Shown here: positions 34,364-43,228 of the stretch, piece by piece
How positions within the stretch are numbered: the first letter of the stretch is position 1
How the letters are laid out: each line of letters opens with the position of its first letter
DNA from: Aeromicrobium sp. A1-2
GTDB taxonomy: Bacteria; Actinomycetota; Actinomycetes; Propionibacteriales; Nocardioidaceae
Length of the DNA stretch: 64,000 nucleotides
Assembly (NCBI RefSeq): GCF_003443875.1
Contig: NZ_CP027482.1
Span: 620,001 to 684,000, forward strand
Direction of reading: 5' to 3'
Notes under the pieces: generated by a model
Database searches by the model: none
What the model was told of the DNA's origin: nothing
Seen by the model: only the letters and a program-made list of their open reading frames with translations
Position numbers and translations under genes: made by a program

Positions 34364-36027
34364 TCGGAGGCCTTCTGGTGGGCGATGTCTTGTGCTGCGA
34401 GGTAGCCAAAGGTCATGGCCGGACCGATCGTGGCGCCCGGGCCGGCGTACGTGTATCCCATGACGGCCGACGAACAGTTGCCCGCCGCGTACAGGCCGTC
34501 GATGACCGAACCGTCGGGTCGCAGGGCGCGGGCCCGCTCGTCGGTGACGATGCCACCCTTGGTGCCGAGGTCGCCGGGGACGATCTTGACGGCGTAGAAC
34601 GGGCCCTGGTCGATGCGGTGCAGTGATGGGTTGGGCGTGACCTTCGGATCGGCGTAGTACCGGTCGTAGGCGCTGTCTCCGCGGTGGAAGTCCTCATCGT
34701 TGCCGGACTCGGCAAAGCCGTTGAATCGCCGGACGGTCTCGACCAGGTCATCGGCGGGTACCTCGATCTCTTCGGCGAGATCGGCCAGCGAGGTGGCCTT
34801 CTTGATCGTGCCCATCTTGTACCAGCGGCCGGGGAAGGGCTGGCGTGGTGAGAGACCCGCGAACAGGTAGCGATTGCGATAGCGCTGGTCCATGACCAGC
34901 CACGCCGGCACGTGGGAGACGCCCGTGGCCTCACCCTTGTAGATCTCATGCGTTGCCTCGACGTACGGCAGCGCCTCGTTCATGAACCGCTGCCCGGCCG
35001 AGTTCACGATGATCGAGCCGGGCAGATTGCGCTCGGCGAGGCAGAACCACGGACCGGAGGGGAGCGGGATGGTCGGGCCCCACCAGGCGTCGTCCATCAA
35101 ATCCGTCGAGGCGCCGATGGCCGCTCCGGCCTCGATGCCGGCGCCGGTGTTGCTCGCCGCGCCGGTGCTCCAGGCTGCTTGGGTCGGGGAGGGCAGGTGC
35201 TTCTCGCGCAGGGCGTCGTTCTGCTCGAAGCCGCCAGATCCGAGGATGACACCGCAACGGGCACGGAACACCATGTCGGTTCCCTCATGGGAGGCGCGGA
35301 CGCCCACGACGCGACCGTCCTCGACGATCAGCTCGGTCAGGGCGGTCTCGTAGTGGACAGGGACGCCAGCATCGACCAGGCCCTTGCGCAGGCTGATGGC
35401 GAGCGCATTTCCCATCGCGTACATCTTGCGGTGACGCATCGAGTCGATGACACGCTTGACCATGACCCGGATCATCGTGAGCGGGCCGCGGAGGGTGCGA
35501 AGCCCAAGGCTGATCTTGCGGAAGTCGGCCTGGGTGACGATCAGGTTGGCCGGCGCCTTGGCATACGGCGGGTGGAGCCGGTCGAGCTCGTCGCCCAGGA
35601 TCCTGCCGTCCATCGGACGGGGCTCGACGGTTCGGCCGCTGGCCCGGCCGCCCGGCTGCTCGGGCAGGTAGTCCGCGTACTCGGGGACCCACTTGAGCCG
35701 CACTGGCGTGTTGTCGAGGAGGAAGTCGATGACCTCAGGTCCGCGGTCGATGTAGGTGTCGCGTCGGATCTTCGGCACCACGTCGCCCACGATCGAGTCG
35801 AGGTACAACCGCGCCTGCTCCGCCTCGTCGTCTGCCACCTGGCCGGCTTCGCGCAGCGCCCGGTTGCCCGGGATCCACACGCCCCCACCCGATCGTGCCG
35901 TCGAGCCGCCGAAGTAGGCGCTCTTCTCGATCAGGATCGTGTCGAGGCCCTGATGGGCGGCCGCCAGTGCAGCGGTCATTCCGGCGCCACCGGCACCCAC
36001 CACTACGACATCACACATGTGTTCCAT
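34360..36027 (-). CDS. kstD: 3-ketosteroid delta1-dehydrogenase KstD
   Basis: 555 residues; GGAGG precedes the ATG at 36027 by four bases. The FAD-binding VVVVGAGGAGMTAALAAAHQ lies at the N-terminus. Tyr117 and Tyr120 (EYADY) and the C-terminal MGYTYAGPGATIGPAMTFGY are the conserved catalytic and FAD-binding regions of KstD enzymes. KstD introduces the C1-C2 double bond in 4-ene-3-ketosteroids, before 9-alpha-hydroxylation breaks ring B. A KstR box lies 34 bases upstream. hsd4B follows. Confidence 0.93.
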   Translation of the reverse strand: MEHMCDVVVVGAGGAGMTAALAAAHQGLDTILIEKSAYFGGSTARSGGGVWIPGNRALREAGQVADDEAEQARLYLDSIVGDVVPKIRRDTYIDRGPEVIDFLLDNTPVRLKWVPEYADYLPEQPGGRASGRTVEPRPMDGRILGDELDRLHPPYAKAPANLIVTQADFRKISLGLRTLRGPLTMIRVMVKRVIDSMRHRKMYAMGNALAISLRKGLVDAGVPVHYETALTELIVEDGRVVGVRASHEGTDMVFRARCGVILGSGGFEQNDALREKHLPSPTQAAWSTGAASNTGAGIEAGAAIGASTDLMDDAWWGPTIPLPSGPWFCLAERNLPGSIIVNSAGQRFMNEALPYVEATHEIYKGEATGVSHVPAWLVMDQRYRNRYLFAGLSPRQPFPGRWYKMGTIKKATSLADLAEEIEVPADDLVETVRRFNGFAESGNDEDFHRGDSAYDRYYADPKVTPNPSLHRIDQGPFYAVKIVPGDLGTKGGIVTDERARALRPDGSVIDGLYAAGNCSSAVMGYTYAGPGATIGPAMTFGYLAAQDIAHQKASD

Positions 36028-36060
36028 CGGACCTCCAGTCGGGGCTGACTACCGCAAAAC

Positions 36061-36074
36061 TGTAACAGGTTCTA
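36061..36074. promoter_or_regulatory. KstR box
   Basis: TGTAACAGGTTCTA fits TNNAACNNGTTNNA. It serves divergent kstD and hsaE. A -10 like TAGTAT (36073-36078) overlaps its end. Confidence 0.85.
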
Positions 36075-36085
36075 GTATGACTGAC

Positions 36086-36874
36086 ATGCTCTCAGACGAC
36101 GTCCGACAAGCCGTTGCCAGTACGTTGGCCAGCGCCGAGCGAGACCGTGTGCCGGTCTCGCCGCTGCGCGACACCTGGCCGGACCTCGACGTCGTGGACT
36201 CCTACTCGATCCAGCTGCTCAACATCGCCGACCGCCTCGCGGCCGGCGCAACGGTGCACGGGCACAAGGTCGGACTCTCGTCGAAGGCCATGCAGGAGAT
36301 GATGGGAGTCGACGAGCCGGACTACGGTCACCTGCTCTCCGACATGCAGGTCTTCTCGGACGTTCCGCTCAGTGTCGGTCGCTACTGCATGCCGCGCGTC
36401 GAGGTCGAGGTCGCGTTCGTGCTGGGTCGGACGCTGCCGGGCGAAGGCTGCACCGAGGCCGATGTGCTCGACGCCACCGACTACGTCACGGCGTCGATCG
36501 AGCTGATTGACTCCCGTATCACCAACTGGGACATCAAGATCGCCGACACGATCGCCGACAACGCCTCCAGCGCCGGCTACGTCCTCGGCTCCGCGCGGAT
36601 CGATCCGGCCGGGCTCGACCTGACCACGATCGAGGCGAAGCTGCTGTGCAACGGCGAGGAGGTCGCTGCCGGCCGATCCGACGCCGTGCTCGGCAACCCC
36701 GTGACGGCCGTGGCGTGGCTGGCCCGCAAGGTGGCCTCCTTCGGCGTCACGCTCGACGCCGGTCACGTGATCCTTCCGGGCAGCGTCCACCGCGCCATCG
36801 ACGCGCGGGCGGGCGACAACTTCGAAGCTGTGTTCACCGACCTGGGCAGCGTGCAGCTGTCCTTCACCGAATAG
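36086..36874 (+). CDS. hsaE: HsaE, 2-hydroxypenta/hexadienoate hydratase
   Basis: 262 residues from the ATG at 36086; an in-frame ATG at 36077 would add three. Neither has a ribosome-binding site. A -10-like TAGTAT ends seven bases before 36086, which suggests a leaderless transcript. [20 protein letters not shown], then [12 protein letters not shown] and [17 protein letters not shown] are conserved in HsaE/MhpD. It hydrates 2-hydroxyhexa-2,4-dienoate to 4-hydroxy-2-oxohexanoate. Start of the hsaE-hsaG-hsaF operon. Confidence 0.9.
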   Translation: MLSDDVRQAVASTLASAERDRVPVSPLRDTWPDLDVVDSYSIQLLNIADRLAAGATVHGHKVGLSSKAMQEMMGVDEPDYGHLLSDMQVFSDVPLSVGRYCMPRVEVEVAFVLGRTLPGEGCTEADVLDATDYVTASIELIDSRITNWDIKIADTIADNASSAGYVLGSARIDPAGLDLTTIEAKLLCNGEEVAAGRSDAVLGNPVTAVAWLARKVASFGVTLDAGHVILPGSVHRAIDARAGDNFEAVFTDLGSVQLSFTE

Positions 36875-36884
36875 GGGAGATGTG

Positions 36885-37781
36885 ATGACCCGCAAAGTCA
36901 CCGCGGCCATCGTCGGCCCGGGCAACATCGGCACCGACCTGCTGTACAAGCTGCTGCGCAGCGACCTCATCGAGCCGCGCTGGATGATCGGTGTGGACGC
37001 GAGCTCAGAGGGGCTCAGGCTCGCCCGCGACCGTGGTGTCGAGGCGTCCCACGAAGGCGTCGACTGGTTGCTCAAGCAGGACGAGCTGCCGGACCTGATC
37101 TTCGAGGCGACCTCGGCGTACGTCCACCGCGAATACGCGCCGCGCTATGCCGAGGCCGGGATCAAGGCCATCGACCTGACCCCGGCGGCCGTCGGTCCAG
37201 CCGTCATCCCGCCGGTCAACGGCGAGGAGCACGTCAAGGCTGACAACGTCAACATGATCACCTGCGGCGGGCAGGCGACCATCCCGATGGTCGCTGCCGT
37301 CTCCCGTGTGGCTCGCGTGCCGTACGCCGAGATCGTTGCGTCGGTCTCCAGCGCGTCCGCCGGTCCGGGCACCCGCGCCAACATCGACGAGTTCACCCGC
37401 ACGACCAGCGCGGGCGTCGAGACGATCGGCGGCGCCGAGCGAGGCAAGGCGATCATCATCCTGAACCCTGCCGAACCGCCCATGATCATGCGCGACACGA
37501 TCTTCTGCGCCGTAGCGCCCGACGCCGACCGCGACGCCATCTCCGAGTCGGTGGTGCGGATGGTTCGGGCCGTCCAGGAGTACGTCCCGGGCTACCGACT
37601 GCTGCAGGACCCGCAGTTCGACGACCCCTCCGATGCGACCCAGGGAAACACCAAGGTCAGCATCTTCGTGGAGGTCGAGGGCGCGGGCGACTACCTGCCG
37701 CCCTACGCAGGCAACCTTGACATCATGACCGCCGCCGCGACCCGCGTCGGTGAGTCGATCGCGAAGGAGATCCTCCGATGA
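36885..37781 (+). CDS. hsaG: HsaG, acylating acetaldehyde/propanal dehydrogenase
   Basis: 298 residues. GGGGAG lies before the ATG at 36885. The Rossmann motif [15 protein letters not shown] and the catalytic Cys127 in [11 protein letters not shown] match HsaG/MhpF. It oxidises propanal to propionyl-CoA and forms a channelling complex with HsaF. The stop overlaps the hsaF ATG. Confidence 0.93.
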   Translation: MTRKVTAAIVGPGNIGTDLLYKLLRSDLIEPRWMIGVDASSEGLRLARDRGVEASHEGVDWLLKQDELPDLIFEATSAYVHREYAPRYAEAGIKAIDLTPAAVGPAVIPPVNGEEHVKADNVNMITCGGQATIPMVAAVSRVARVPYAEIVASVSSASAGPGTRANIDEFTRTTSAGVETIGGAERGKAIIILNPAEPPMIMRDTIFCAVAPDADRDAISESVVRMVRAVQEYVPGYRLLQDPQFDDPSDATQGNTKVSIFVEVEGAGDYLPPYAGNLDIMTAAATRVGESIAKEILR

Positions 37782-38866
37782 CCGCGCCAGTTTCCGGTGT
37801 CGACGCGACGGTCGACGCGCTCGCTCGCACGTGGTCGCAGACCGATCCGACCAGCAGCCTCGACCTGCGGCTGACCGACACCTGCCTGCGCGACGGCTCG
37901 CACCACAAGCGACACCAGTTCGTGCTGCAGGAGGTGCATGACATCGTGCACGCCCTCGACGAGGCCGGGGTCCCCGTGATCGAGGTGACCCACGGCGATG
38001 GGCTCGGCGGTTCGTCGTTCAACTACGGCTTCTCAAGGACGCCGGAGCAAGAGCTGATCAAGATGGCCGCAGAGACGGCAACCCGGGCCCGCATCGCCTT
38101 CTTGATGCTGCCGGGCGTTGGCACCAAGGACGACATCCGTGCCGCCCAGGACAATGGCGGTCAGATCTGCCGGATCGCAACGCACTGCACCGAGGCGGAC
38201 ACGTCCCGACAGCACTTCGGGCTGGCCCGTGAGCTCGGCCTGGAAACCGTCGGCTTCCTGATGATGAGCCACACGCAGTCACCAGAAGAGCTGGCCCGCC
38301 AGGCGCGCATCATGGTCGATGCCGGGTGCCAGTGCGTCTACGTCGTCGACTCGGCCGGCGCGCTGATCATGGAGGGGGTCGCCGATCGCGTGTCGGCGGT
38401 TGTTGCCGAGATCGGTCACGAGGCCACCGTCGGATTCCACGGCCATGAGAACCTCGGGCTGGGCGTCGCGAACACCGTGATCGCGGCCCGGGCCGGAGCG
38501 ACGCAGATCGACGGCTCGGTCCGCCGATTCGGCGCCGGAGCGGGCAACACCCCGCTCGAGGCGTTCATCGGGGTGGCCGACAAGCTGGGTTGGAACACCG
38601 GCGTCGACTTCCTGCAGATCGTCGACGCAGCCGAGGACGTGATCCGTCCGGTCATGCCCGAGGAGTGCACGCTCAACCGGATGACCTTGATGATGGGCTA
38701 CGCCGGTGTCTACTCGTCGTTCCTCAAGCACGCAGGCAATGCCGCCGAGAGGTACGACGTGTCGGGGGCGCAGATCCTGCTCGAGGCGGGTCGGCGCAAG
38801 CTGATCGGCGGGCAGGAGGACCAGCTGATCGACATCGCGCTGATGCTCAAGGCCGCTGGCAGCTGA
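37778..38866 (+). CDS. hsaF: HsaF, 4-hydroxy-2-oxovalerate/hexanoate aldolase
   Basis: 362 residues. [19 protein letters not shown] is the HMGL-like TIM-barrel N-terminus with the metal Asp and catalytic His; [16 protein letters not shown] supplies the metal histidines. It cleaves 4-hydroxy-2-oxohexanoate to pyruvate and propanal, passed to HsaG. ATGA overlap with hsaG; the EthD gene's GTG follows its stop directly. Confidence 0.93.
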   Translation: MTAPVSGVDATVDALARTWSQTDPTSSLDLRLTDTCLRDGSHHKRHQFVLQEVHDIVHALDEAGVPVIEVTHGDGLGGSSFNYGFSRTPEQELIKMAAETATRARIAFLMLPGVGTKDDIRAAQDNGGQICRIATHCTEADTSRQHFGLARELGLETVGFLMMSHTQSPEELARQARIMVDAGCQCVYVVDSAGALIMEGVADRVSAVVAEIGHEATVGFHGHENLGLGVANTVIAARAGATQIDGSVRRFGAGAGNTPLEAFIGVADKLGWNTGVDFLQIVDAAEDVIRPVMPEECTLNRMTLMMGYAGVYSSFLKHAGNAAERYDVSGAQILLEAGRRKLIGGQEDQLIDIALMLKAAGS

Positions 38867-39544
38867 GTGCCCAAGTTCATGTTCGCCCTCTGGGGAGATG
38901 GGGCTGCCGGTCTGCTCGAGCCCGAACGGCGGCAGGTGTTGGCCGATGCCGGGGTGTCGCGGATGCAGGTCAATCTCGATGACGCCGCGGTGGCGCCGGC
39001 CATGCGCATGCGGACCACCGATCCGGCGATCTCGGCCATCGTCAGCATCTGGTCCGAGTCCGATCCGGCCGACATCGGCGACGTTCTCGAGGTGTTGGGG
39101 GCCGCATCTGACCGGGTGGCCGGCTGGCAGGTCGACGAGCGTCGCCCGATCGACCCGCCCGAGGTGGGCGACGGCAGCCGCGTCGACGCCCTGGCCAACA
39201 TCGCCGTGCTGCGTCAACCTGCCGAGCTGACCCGCGAGGAGTGGTTGCATCGCTGGCTGGTGGACCATACGCCGATCGCCATGGAGACCCAGGCGACCTT
39301 CGGGTACGTGCAGAACGTGGTGGTAGCCGCGGTCACGGACGACGCTCCGCCGGTGGCAGCGTTGGTGGAGGAGCTTTTCCCCACGGCAGCGCTCCACGAC
39401 ATCCACGCCTTCTACGGCAGCGGTGGCGATGAAGCCGCGCTGACCGATCGCTTCACGCGGCTGATGGCCAGCGTCGCTCGGATCGGCGCCGACCGTGATC
39501 TGGATCTGGTGCCATCGAGCCGATACCTCTTCGACCCGGTCTGA
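38867..39544 (+). CDS. EthD-domain protein
   Basis: 225 residues from a GTG directly after the hsaF stop. The EthD-like segment is TREEWLHRWLVDHTPIAMET, with EELFPTAALHDIHAFYGSGG later. These are dimeric alpha/beta-barrel proteins of the ferredoxin-like fold, often beside ring-degradation genes; no catalytic role is known. It is probably the last gene of the hsaEGF operon. Confidence 0.75.
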   Translation: MPKFMFALWGDGAAGLLEPERRQVLADAGVSRMQVNLDDAAVAPAMRMRTTDPAISAIVSIWSESDPADIGDVLEVLGAASDRVAGWQVDERRPIDPPEVGDGSRVDALANIAVLRQPAELTREEWLHRWLVDHTPIAMETQATFGYVQNVVVAAVTDDAPPVAALVEELFPTAALHDIHAFYGSGGDEAALTDRFTRLMASVARIGADRDLDLVPSSRYLFDPV

Positions 39545-39557
39545 TCGACTCGCAGGG

Positions 39558-40808
39558 GTGCTGTCCAGTCACAAATGGACTGGAATAGCAGCTGTGCAGG
39601 CGCTGCGGTCGGGGGATGCTCGTGAACGTGCGCGCTCGATCCAGGTGGCTCAGGACGCTCTCGACGCCGCCAAGGCTGTGGCGCTGTCCGAGCTGCAGAT
39701 CAGCCGCGATCACGAGCTCGATGGCGCGTCGACCCTGAACGCATGGGTCCGCAACGAGCTGCGGCTCAATGCCGGGCAGGCCGCGGTGCTGGCCCGCAAC
39801 GTCACCGCTCTCGACGAGCTGCCACGCGTTGCCGAGGTCGCGGCCGCCGGCCGGATCAGTGCAGCGCACGTGCGGGTGTTCGTCGACGGCCTGGCCCATG
39901 TCGGGGTCGGCAAGATGCGAGAGTTCGAGGACGTGTTCGTCGAGGTCGCGCTGGCGCACGATCCTGGTGAGCTGTTCGAGACCGTCAAGCACCTCAAGGA
40001 CGTCGTCCAGCCGGAGGAGCTGGACGATGCGTGGGAGAAGGGGATGGACAAGGAGGATTTCCAGGTCGACGCCGTCCCTGATGGCTGGCACGTCAATGGC
40101 TTCCTCAACACCACTACCGGCGCCAAGTTGAAGCAGGTCCTGGACTCTGTCTCAGCACCTCGCGACGCTGAGGACACCCGCACCGGATCCCAGCGACGCG
40201 TCCAGGGCCTCGACGACCTGCTGACCTCGATTCTCGGCAGCGGGTTGCCGTCGGACAAGGGCGTCAAACCGCACCTGTCGGTCTTCGTCGACGCGGAGAC
40301 TCTGCAGGCCGCCGCTCACCACGTCCAGCAGACCACTGAGCAGCCGGCGCACGTTTCAGACCTCATGCCCCAGGTGGAACCAGCCACGCTTGCTGGGCAC
40401 GGGGCGATCGGGCCGAACCTGCTGATGTACTTCGCCTGCGTGAGTGATTTCACTGCGTTCCTGGTCAAGGCCAACGGCGATGCGCAAGCGCAGATTCTCA
40501 ATGCTGGTCGTGAGTGCTACCAGCCCAACCAGCTGCAGCGCCGGTCGGTGATCGCCCGCCAGAACGGAGTGTGCGCTTCTCCGAGATGCCATCACACCCA
40601 CCTGGAGATTCACCACGTCGTCTGGTGGTCACTTGGTGGCACCACGGATCTGGATCTGCTCATCGGGTTGTGCAGCCGATGCCACCATCTGCTGCACCGC
40701 GGGCGGCTGCACATCGCCGGCAACGCCGCCGACGGATTCACCTTCACCACCCGCACCGGCCGGCCCCTCAAGCGCCGACGACGAACCGACTACCACCGAG
40801 CCGCCTGA
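39558..40808 (+). CDS. DUF222 / HNH endonuclease-like protein (13E12 type)
   Basis: 416 residues from a GTG at 39558 that has no clear ribosome-binding site; a longer frame is open from 39495. Residues about 20-300 are helical as in DUF222. The C-terminal HNH block has CASPRCHHTHLEIHHVVWW and LIGLCSRCHHLLHRG: four Cys, paired His, with Asp instead of the usual Asn in TTDLDLLIGL. Typical multi-copy actinobacterial proteins of unknown role. It sits between the two hsa operons and is unrelated to them by function. Confidence 0.8.
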   Translation: MLSSHKWTGIAAVQALRSGDARERARSIQVAQDALDAAKAVALSELQISRDHELDGASTLNAWVRNELRLNAGQAAVLARNVTALDELPRVAEVAAAGRISAAHVRVFVDGLAHVGVGKMREFEDVFVEVALAHDPGELFETVKHLKDVVQPEELDDAWEKGMDKEDFQVDAVPDGWHVNGFLNTTTGAKLKQVLDSVSAPRDAEDTRTGSQRRVQGLDDLLTSILGSGLPSDKGVKPHLSVFVDAETLQAAAHHVQQTTEQPAHVSDLMPQVEPATLAGHGAIGPNLLMYFACVSDFTAFLVKANGDAQAQILNAGRECYQPNQLQRRSVIARQNGVCASPRCHHTHLEIHHVVWWSLGGTTDLDLLIGLCSRCHHLLHRGRLHIAGNAADGFTFTTRTGRPLKRRRRTDYHRAA

Positions 40809-41113
40809 CCGCCCCGTCCGGCGGCCAACCGGCACGTCCGGCCGCGCACGGGGTGAACCCCAACGGGCTAGCCGACACCAGTTCCATGAGCGGTGACTTG
40901 ATCGGCCTTCACGCGACCTCGCGGTGGGATGGTCGGCAAACCGGACGCGGAAAGCCGACTCATCCACCTTCACCAGACGCCGCGCCGGTGCACATTAAGG
41001 ATTTGGTTCGGCTGACGGAGTGATTCCTGGCGCGGACCTTCTCGAGTAGGGCCACGGGTCCGAGTCGCACCGCTCGAGTTGTGCGGTGGGCGCGGTCGTG
41101 ATGGACTTATTAC
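40809..41113. other. Non-coding gap upstream of hsaA
   Basis: No ORF here looks real. Two short stems follow the HNH gene: GCGGCC-N13-GGCCGC (40821-40845) and GGGG-TGAA-CCCC (40850-40861), which may terminate its transcript. The region turns AT-richer just before the KstR box. Confidence 0.4.
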
Positions 41114-41127
41114 TAGAACGTGTTCTA
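41114..41127 (+). promoter_or_regulatory. KstR box (perfect palindrome) upstream of hsaA
   Basis: TAGAACGTGTTCTA; the symmetry extends to ACTAGAACGTGTTCTAGT (41112-41129). 32 bases upstream of the hsaA start. Confidence 0.92.
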
Positions 41128-41159
41128 GTATTGCCATCAAGACTTTCCAAGGAGATGTA

Positions 41160-42326
41160 ATGACCCAGGCCGTGCTGGATGCCGTACGAGACCTCCTTCC
41201 CGCTTTGCGTGAGCGTGCCGATGAGACCGAGCGCCTGCGCCAGGTCCCCGATGCGTCGGTCAAGGATCTGGAGCAGGCCGGTTTCTTCCGGATGCTCCAG
41301 CCCAAGCGCTTCGACGGACTCGAGTCCGATCCGATCGACTTCTACACCGCGGTCAGCCTGATCGCCTCCGGGTGCGGTTCGACCGGATGGATCTCCTCGG
41401 TGCTCGGCGTCCATCCGTGGCAGATCGCGCTGTTCCACGATGACGCTCAGCAGGCCGTGTGGGGCAGTGACACGTCCACGCGGGTGAGCTCGTCCTACGC
41501 CCCCACCGGCAAGGCTGTCGTGACAGATGGTGGCTACAAGCTGGCGGGTCGCTGGAGCTTCTCCTCGGGTTCAGCGCATGCCACCTGGGTGCTGCTCGGC
41601 GGACTGGTGACCAATGCCGAGGGCCAGATCGTCGACTTCAAGACGTTCCTGGTGCCGCGCGACAAGTACGAGATCATTGACGTCTGGAACGTTGTCGGCC
41701 TCGCCGGTACGGGTTCCAACGACATCGTGGTCGCCGAGACCTTCGTCCCCGAAGAGTTCACGCTCTCGATGGGAGACACCGGCCGTTGCTTCGGCCCGGG
41801 ACAGGAGCAAAACCCCAGCGATCTGTACAAGCTCCCGTTCCACTCGTTGTTCACCACGACCATCACCGCGCCCATCGTGGGGATGGCCCGTGGGGCCTAC
41901 ACCGAGCACGTCGAGATGCAGCAGGCTCGGGTGCGTGCCGCCTACGCCGGCGAGAAAGCGTCGTCCGACCCCTTCGCCGCGGTGCGAATAGCGCGGGCGT
42001 CCAGCTCGATCGACGGTGCCTGGGCGTTGTGCATGTCGAACATTCGCGAGGAGCAGGCCCTGGTGGCCAAGGGCGAGCGGATTCCGATCTCGCTGCGGCT
42101 CAAGGTCCGCCGCGATCAGGTGCTCGGCACCCAGCGCGCCATCGACGCGATCGATGAGCTCTTCGAGGCGTCGGGTGGCCGTGCGCTGGCCAACGGCACG
42201 TATCTCCAACGCGCCTGGCGCGATGCTCACGCCGGCCGTGTGCACGCCGCGAACGATCCCGAGCGGGCGCTGCAGATGTTCGGGATGGCTGAGTTCGGGC
42301 ACAAGGTCGACCCGGGAATGTACTGA
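41160..42326 (+). CDS. hsaA: HsaA, oxygenase of 3-HSA hydroxylase
   Basis: 388 residues; AAGGAG 4 bases before the ATG at 41160. Acyl-CoA-dehydrogenase-fold flavin monooxygenase: ASGCGSTGWISSVLGVHPWQ and YKLAGRWSFSSGSAHATWVL, then GTGSNDIVVAETFVPEEFTL. With the reductase HsaB it hydroxylates the aromatic seco-steroid 3-HSA at C4 to the catechol 3,4-DHSA. Order hsaA-hsaD-hsaC-hsaB is as in mycobacteria. The stop and the hsaD ATG share one base. Confidence 0.93.
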   Translation: MTQAVLDAVRDLLPALRERADETERLRQVPDASVKDLEQAGFFRMLQPKRFDGLESDPIDFYTAVSLIASGCGSTGWISSVLGVHPWQIALFHDDAQQAVWGSDTSTRVSSSYAPTGKAVVTDGGYKLAGRWSFSSGSAHATWVLLGGLVTNAEGQIVDFKTFLVPRDKYEIIDVWNVVGLAGTGSNDIVVAETFVPEEFTLSMGDTGRCFGPGQEQNPSDLYKLPFHSLFTTTITAPIVGMARGAYTEHVEMQQARVRAAYAGEKASSDPFAAVRIARASSSIDGAWALCMSNIREEQALVAKGERIPISLRLKVRRDQVLGTQRAIDAIDELFEASGGRALANGTYLQRAWRDAHAGRVHAANDPERALQMFGMAEFGHKVDPGMY

Positions 42327-43228
42327 TGACTGACGGCACCCGTGGAGGATTCGATCGTGAGTCGACCCGCCGTTCTGCCAAGGCCGGCGACCTGACACTC
42401 AACTACTACGAGGCGGGCGAACCCACCTCCGTCGGTGGCGGGCTTCCCCTTGTGATGCTGCACGGTGGTGGACCGGGCGCGTCGTCGTGGTCCAACTTCG
42501 GGCCGGCGCTGCCGGGCTTCGCCGAAGACTTCCGGACCCTGCTCGTTGACCAGCCCGGCTTCGGGCAGAGTGACAAGCCGCCGGTCGAGGGCAACTACTT
42601 CCGTTTCGCCGCCGAGGCCGTCAAGCTGCTGCTCGACGAGCTGGGTATCGATCGCATCCACCTGCTGGGCAACAGCCTGGGTGGTGGAACCGCGATGCGG
42701 TTTGCCCTGCTCTATCCCGAGCGCGTCGGTCGTCTGGTCCTGATGGGTCCGGGCGGCCTGTCGCTCAACCTGTTCCACGCCGACCCGACCGAAGGCGTCA
42801 AGCGGCTGATGGAGTTCGGCGCGGCTCCGTCCGAGGCCGCACTGCGCGGGTTCATCTCCTCGATGGTCGTCAACCAGGACCTGGTCACCGACGAGCTGGT
42901 GGCCGAGCGGTTCGCCGATGCGATGGCGCCCGGTTCGATGGAAGCCATGAAGTCGATGGGCATGTCGTTCTGGAACCCGGACAGCTTCGAGGACGGCCTG
43001 CTGTGGCGCGATGCCCACAAGCTGCGCCGCCCGACACTGCTCACCTGGGGGCGCGAGGATCGCGTGAACCCCCTCGACGGCGCCTTCGTCGCGTTGAAGA
43101 TGATCCCCAAGGCTTCGCTGCACGTGTTCCCGAACTGCGGGCACTGGGCGCAGATCGAGGCGGCCGAGGAGTTCCGCGAGGTCTGCACGGCCTACCTCGC
43201 GCGTCATATCGAGAGGAGCCGGTCATGA
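42326..43228 (+). CDS. hsaD: HsaD, meta-cleavage product hydrolase
   Basis: 300 residues. Catalytic triad Ser117 (GNSLGG), Asp245 (GREDRVNPLDG) and His273 (CGHWAQIEA); the oxyanion region is MLHGGGPGASSWSNF. HsaD hydrolyses the carbon-carbon bond of 4,9-DSHA to give the C/D-ring propionate (HIP precursor) and 2-hydroxyhexa-2,4-dienoate. One-base overlap with hsaA and ATGA overlap with hsaC. Confidence 0.94.
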   Translation: MTDGTRGGFDRESTRRSAKAGDLTLNYYEAGEPTSVGGGLPLVMLHGGGPGASSWSNFGPALPGFAEDFRTLLVDQPGFGQSDKPPVEGNYFRFAAEAVKLLLDELGIDRIHLLGNSLGGGTAMRFALLYPERVGRLVLMGPGGLSLNLFHADPTEGVKRLMEFGAAPSEAALRGFISSMVVNQDLVTDELVAERFADAMAPGSMEAMKSMGMSFWNPDSFEDGLLWRDAHKLRRPTLLTWGREDRVNPLDGAFVALKMIPKASLHVFPNCGHWAQIEAAEEFREVCTAYLARHIERSRS

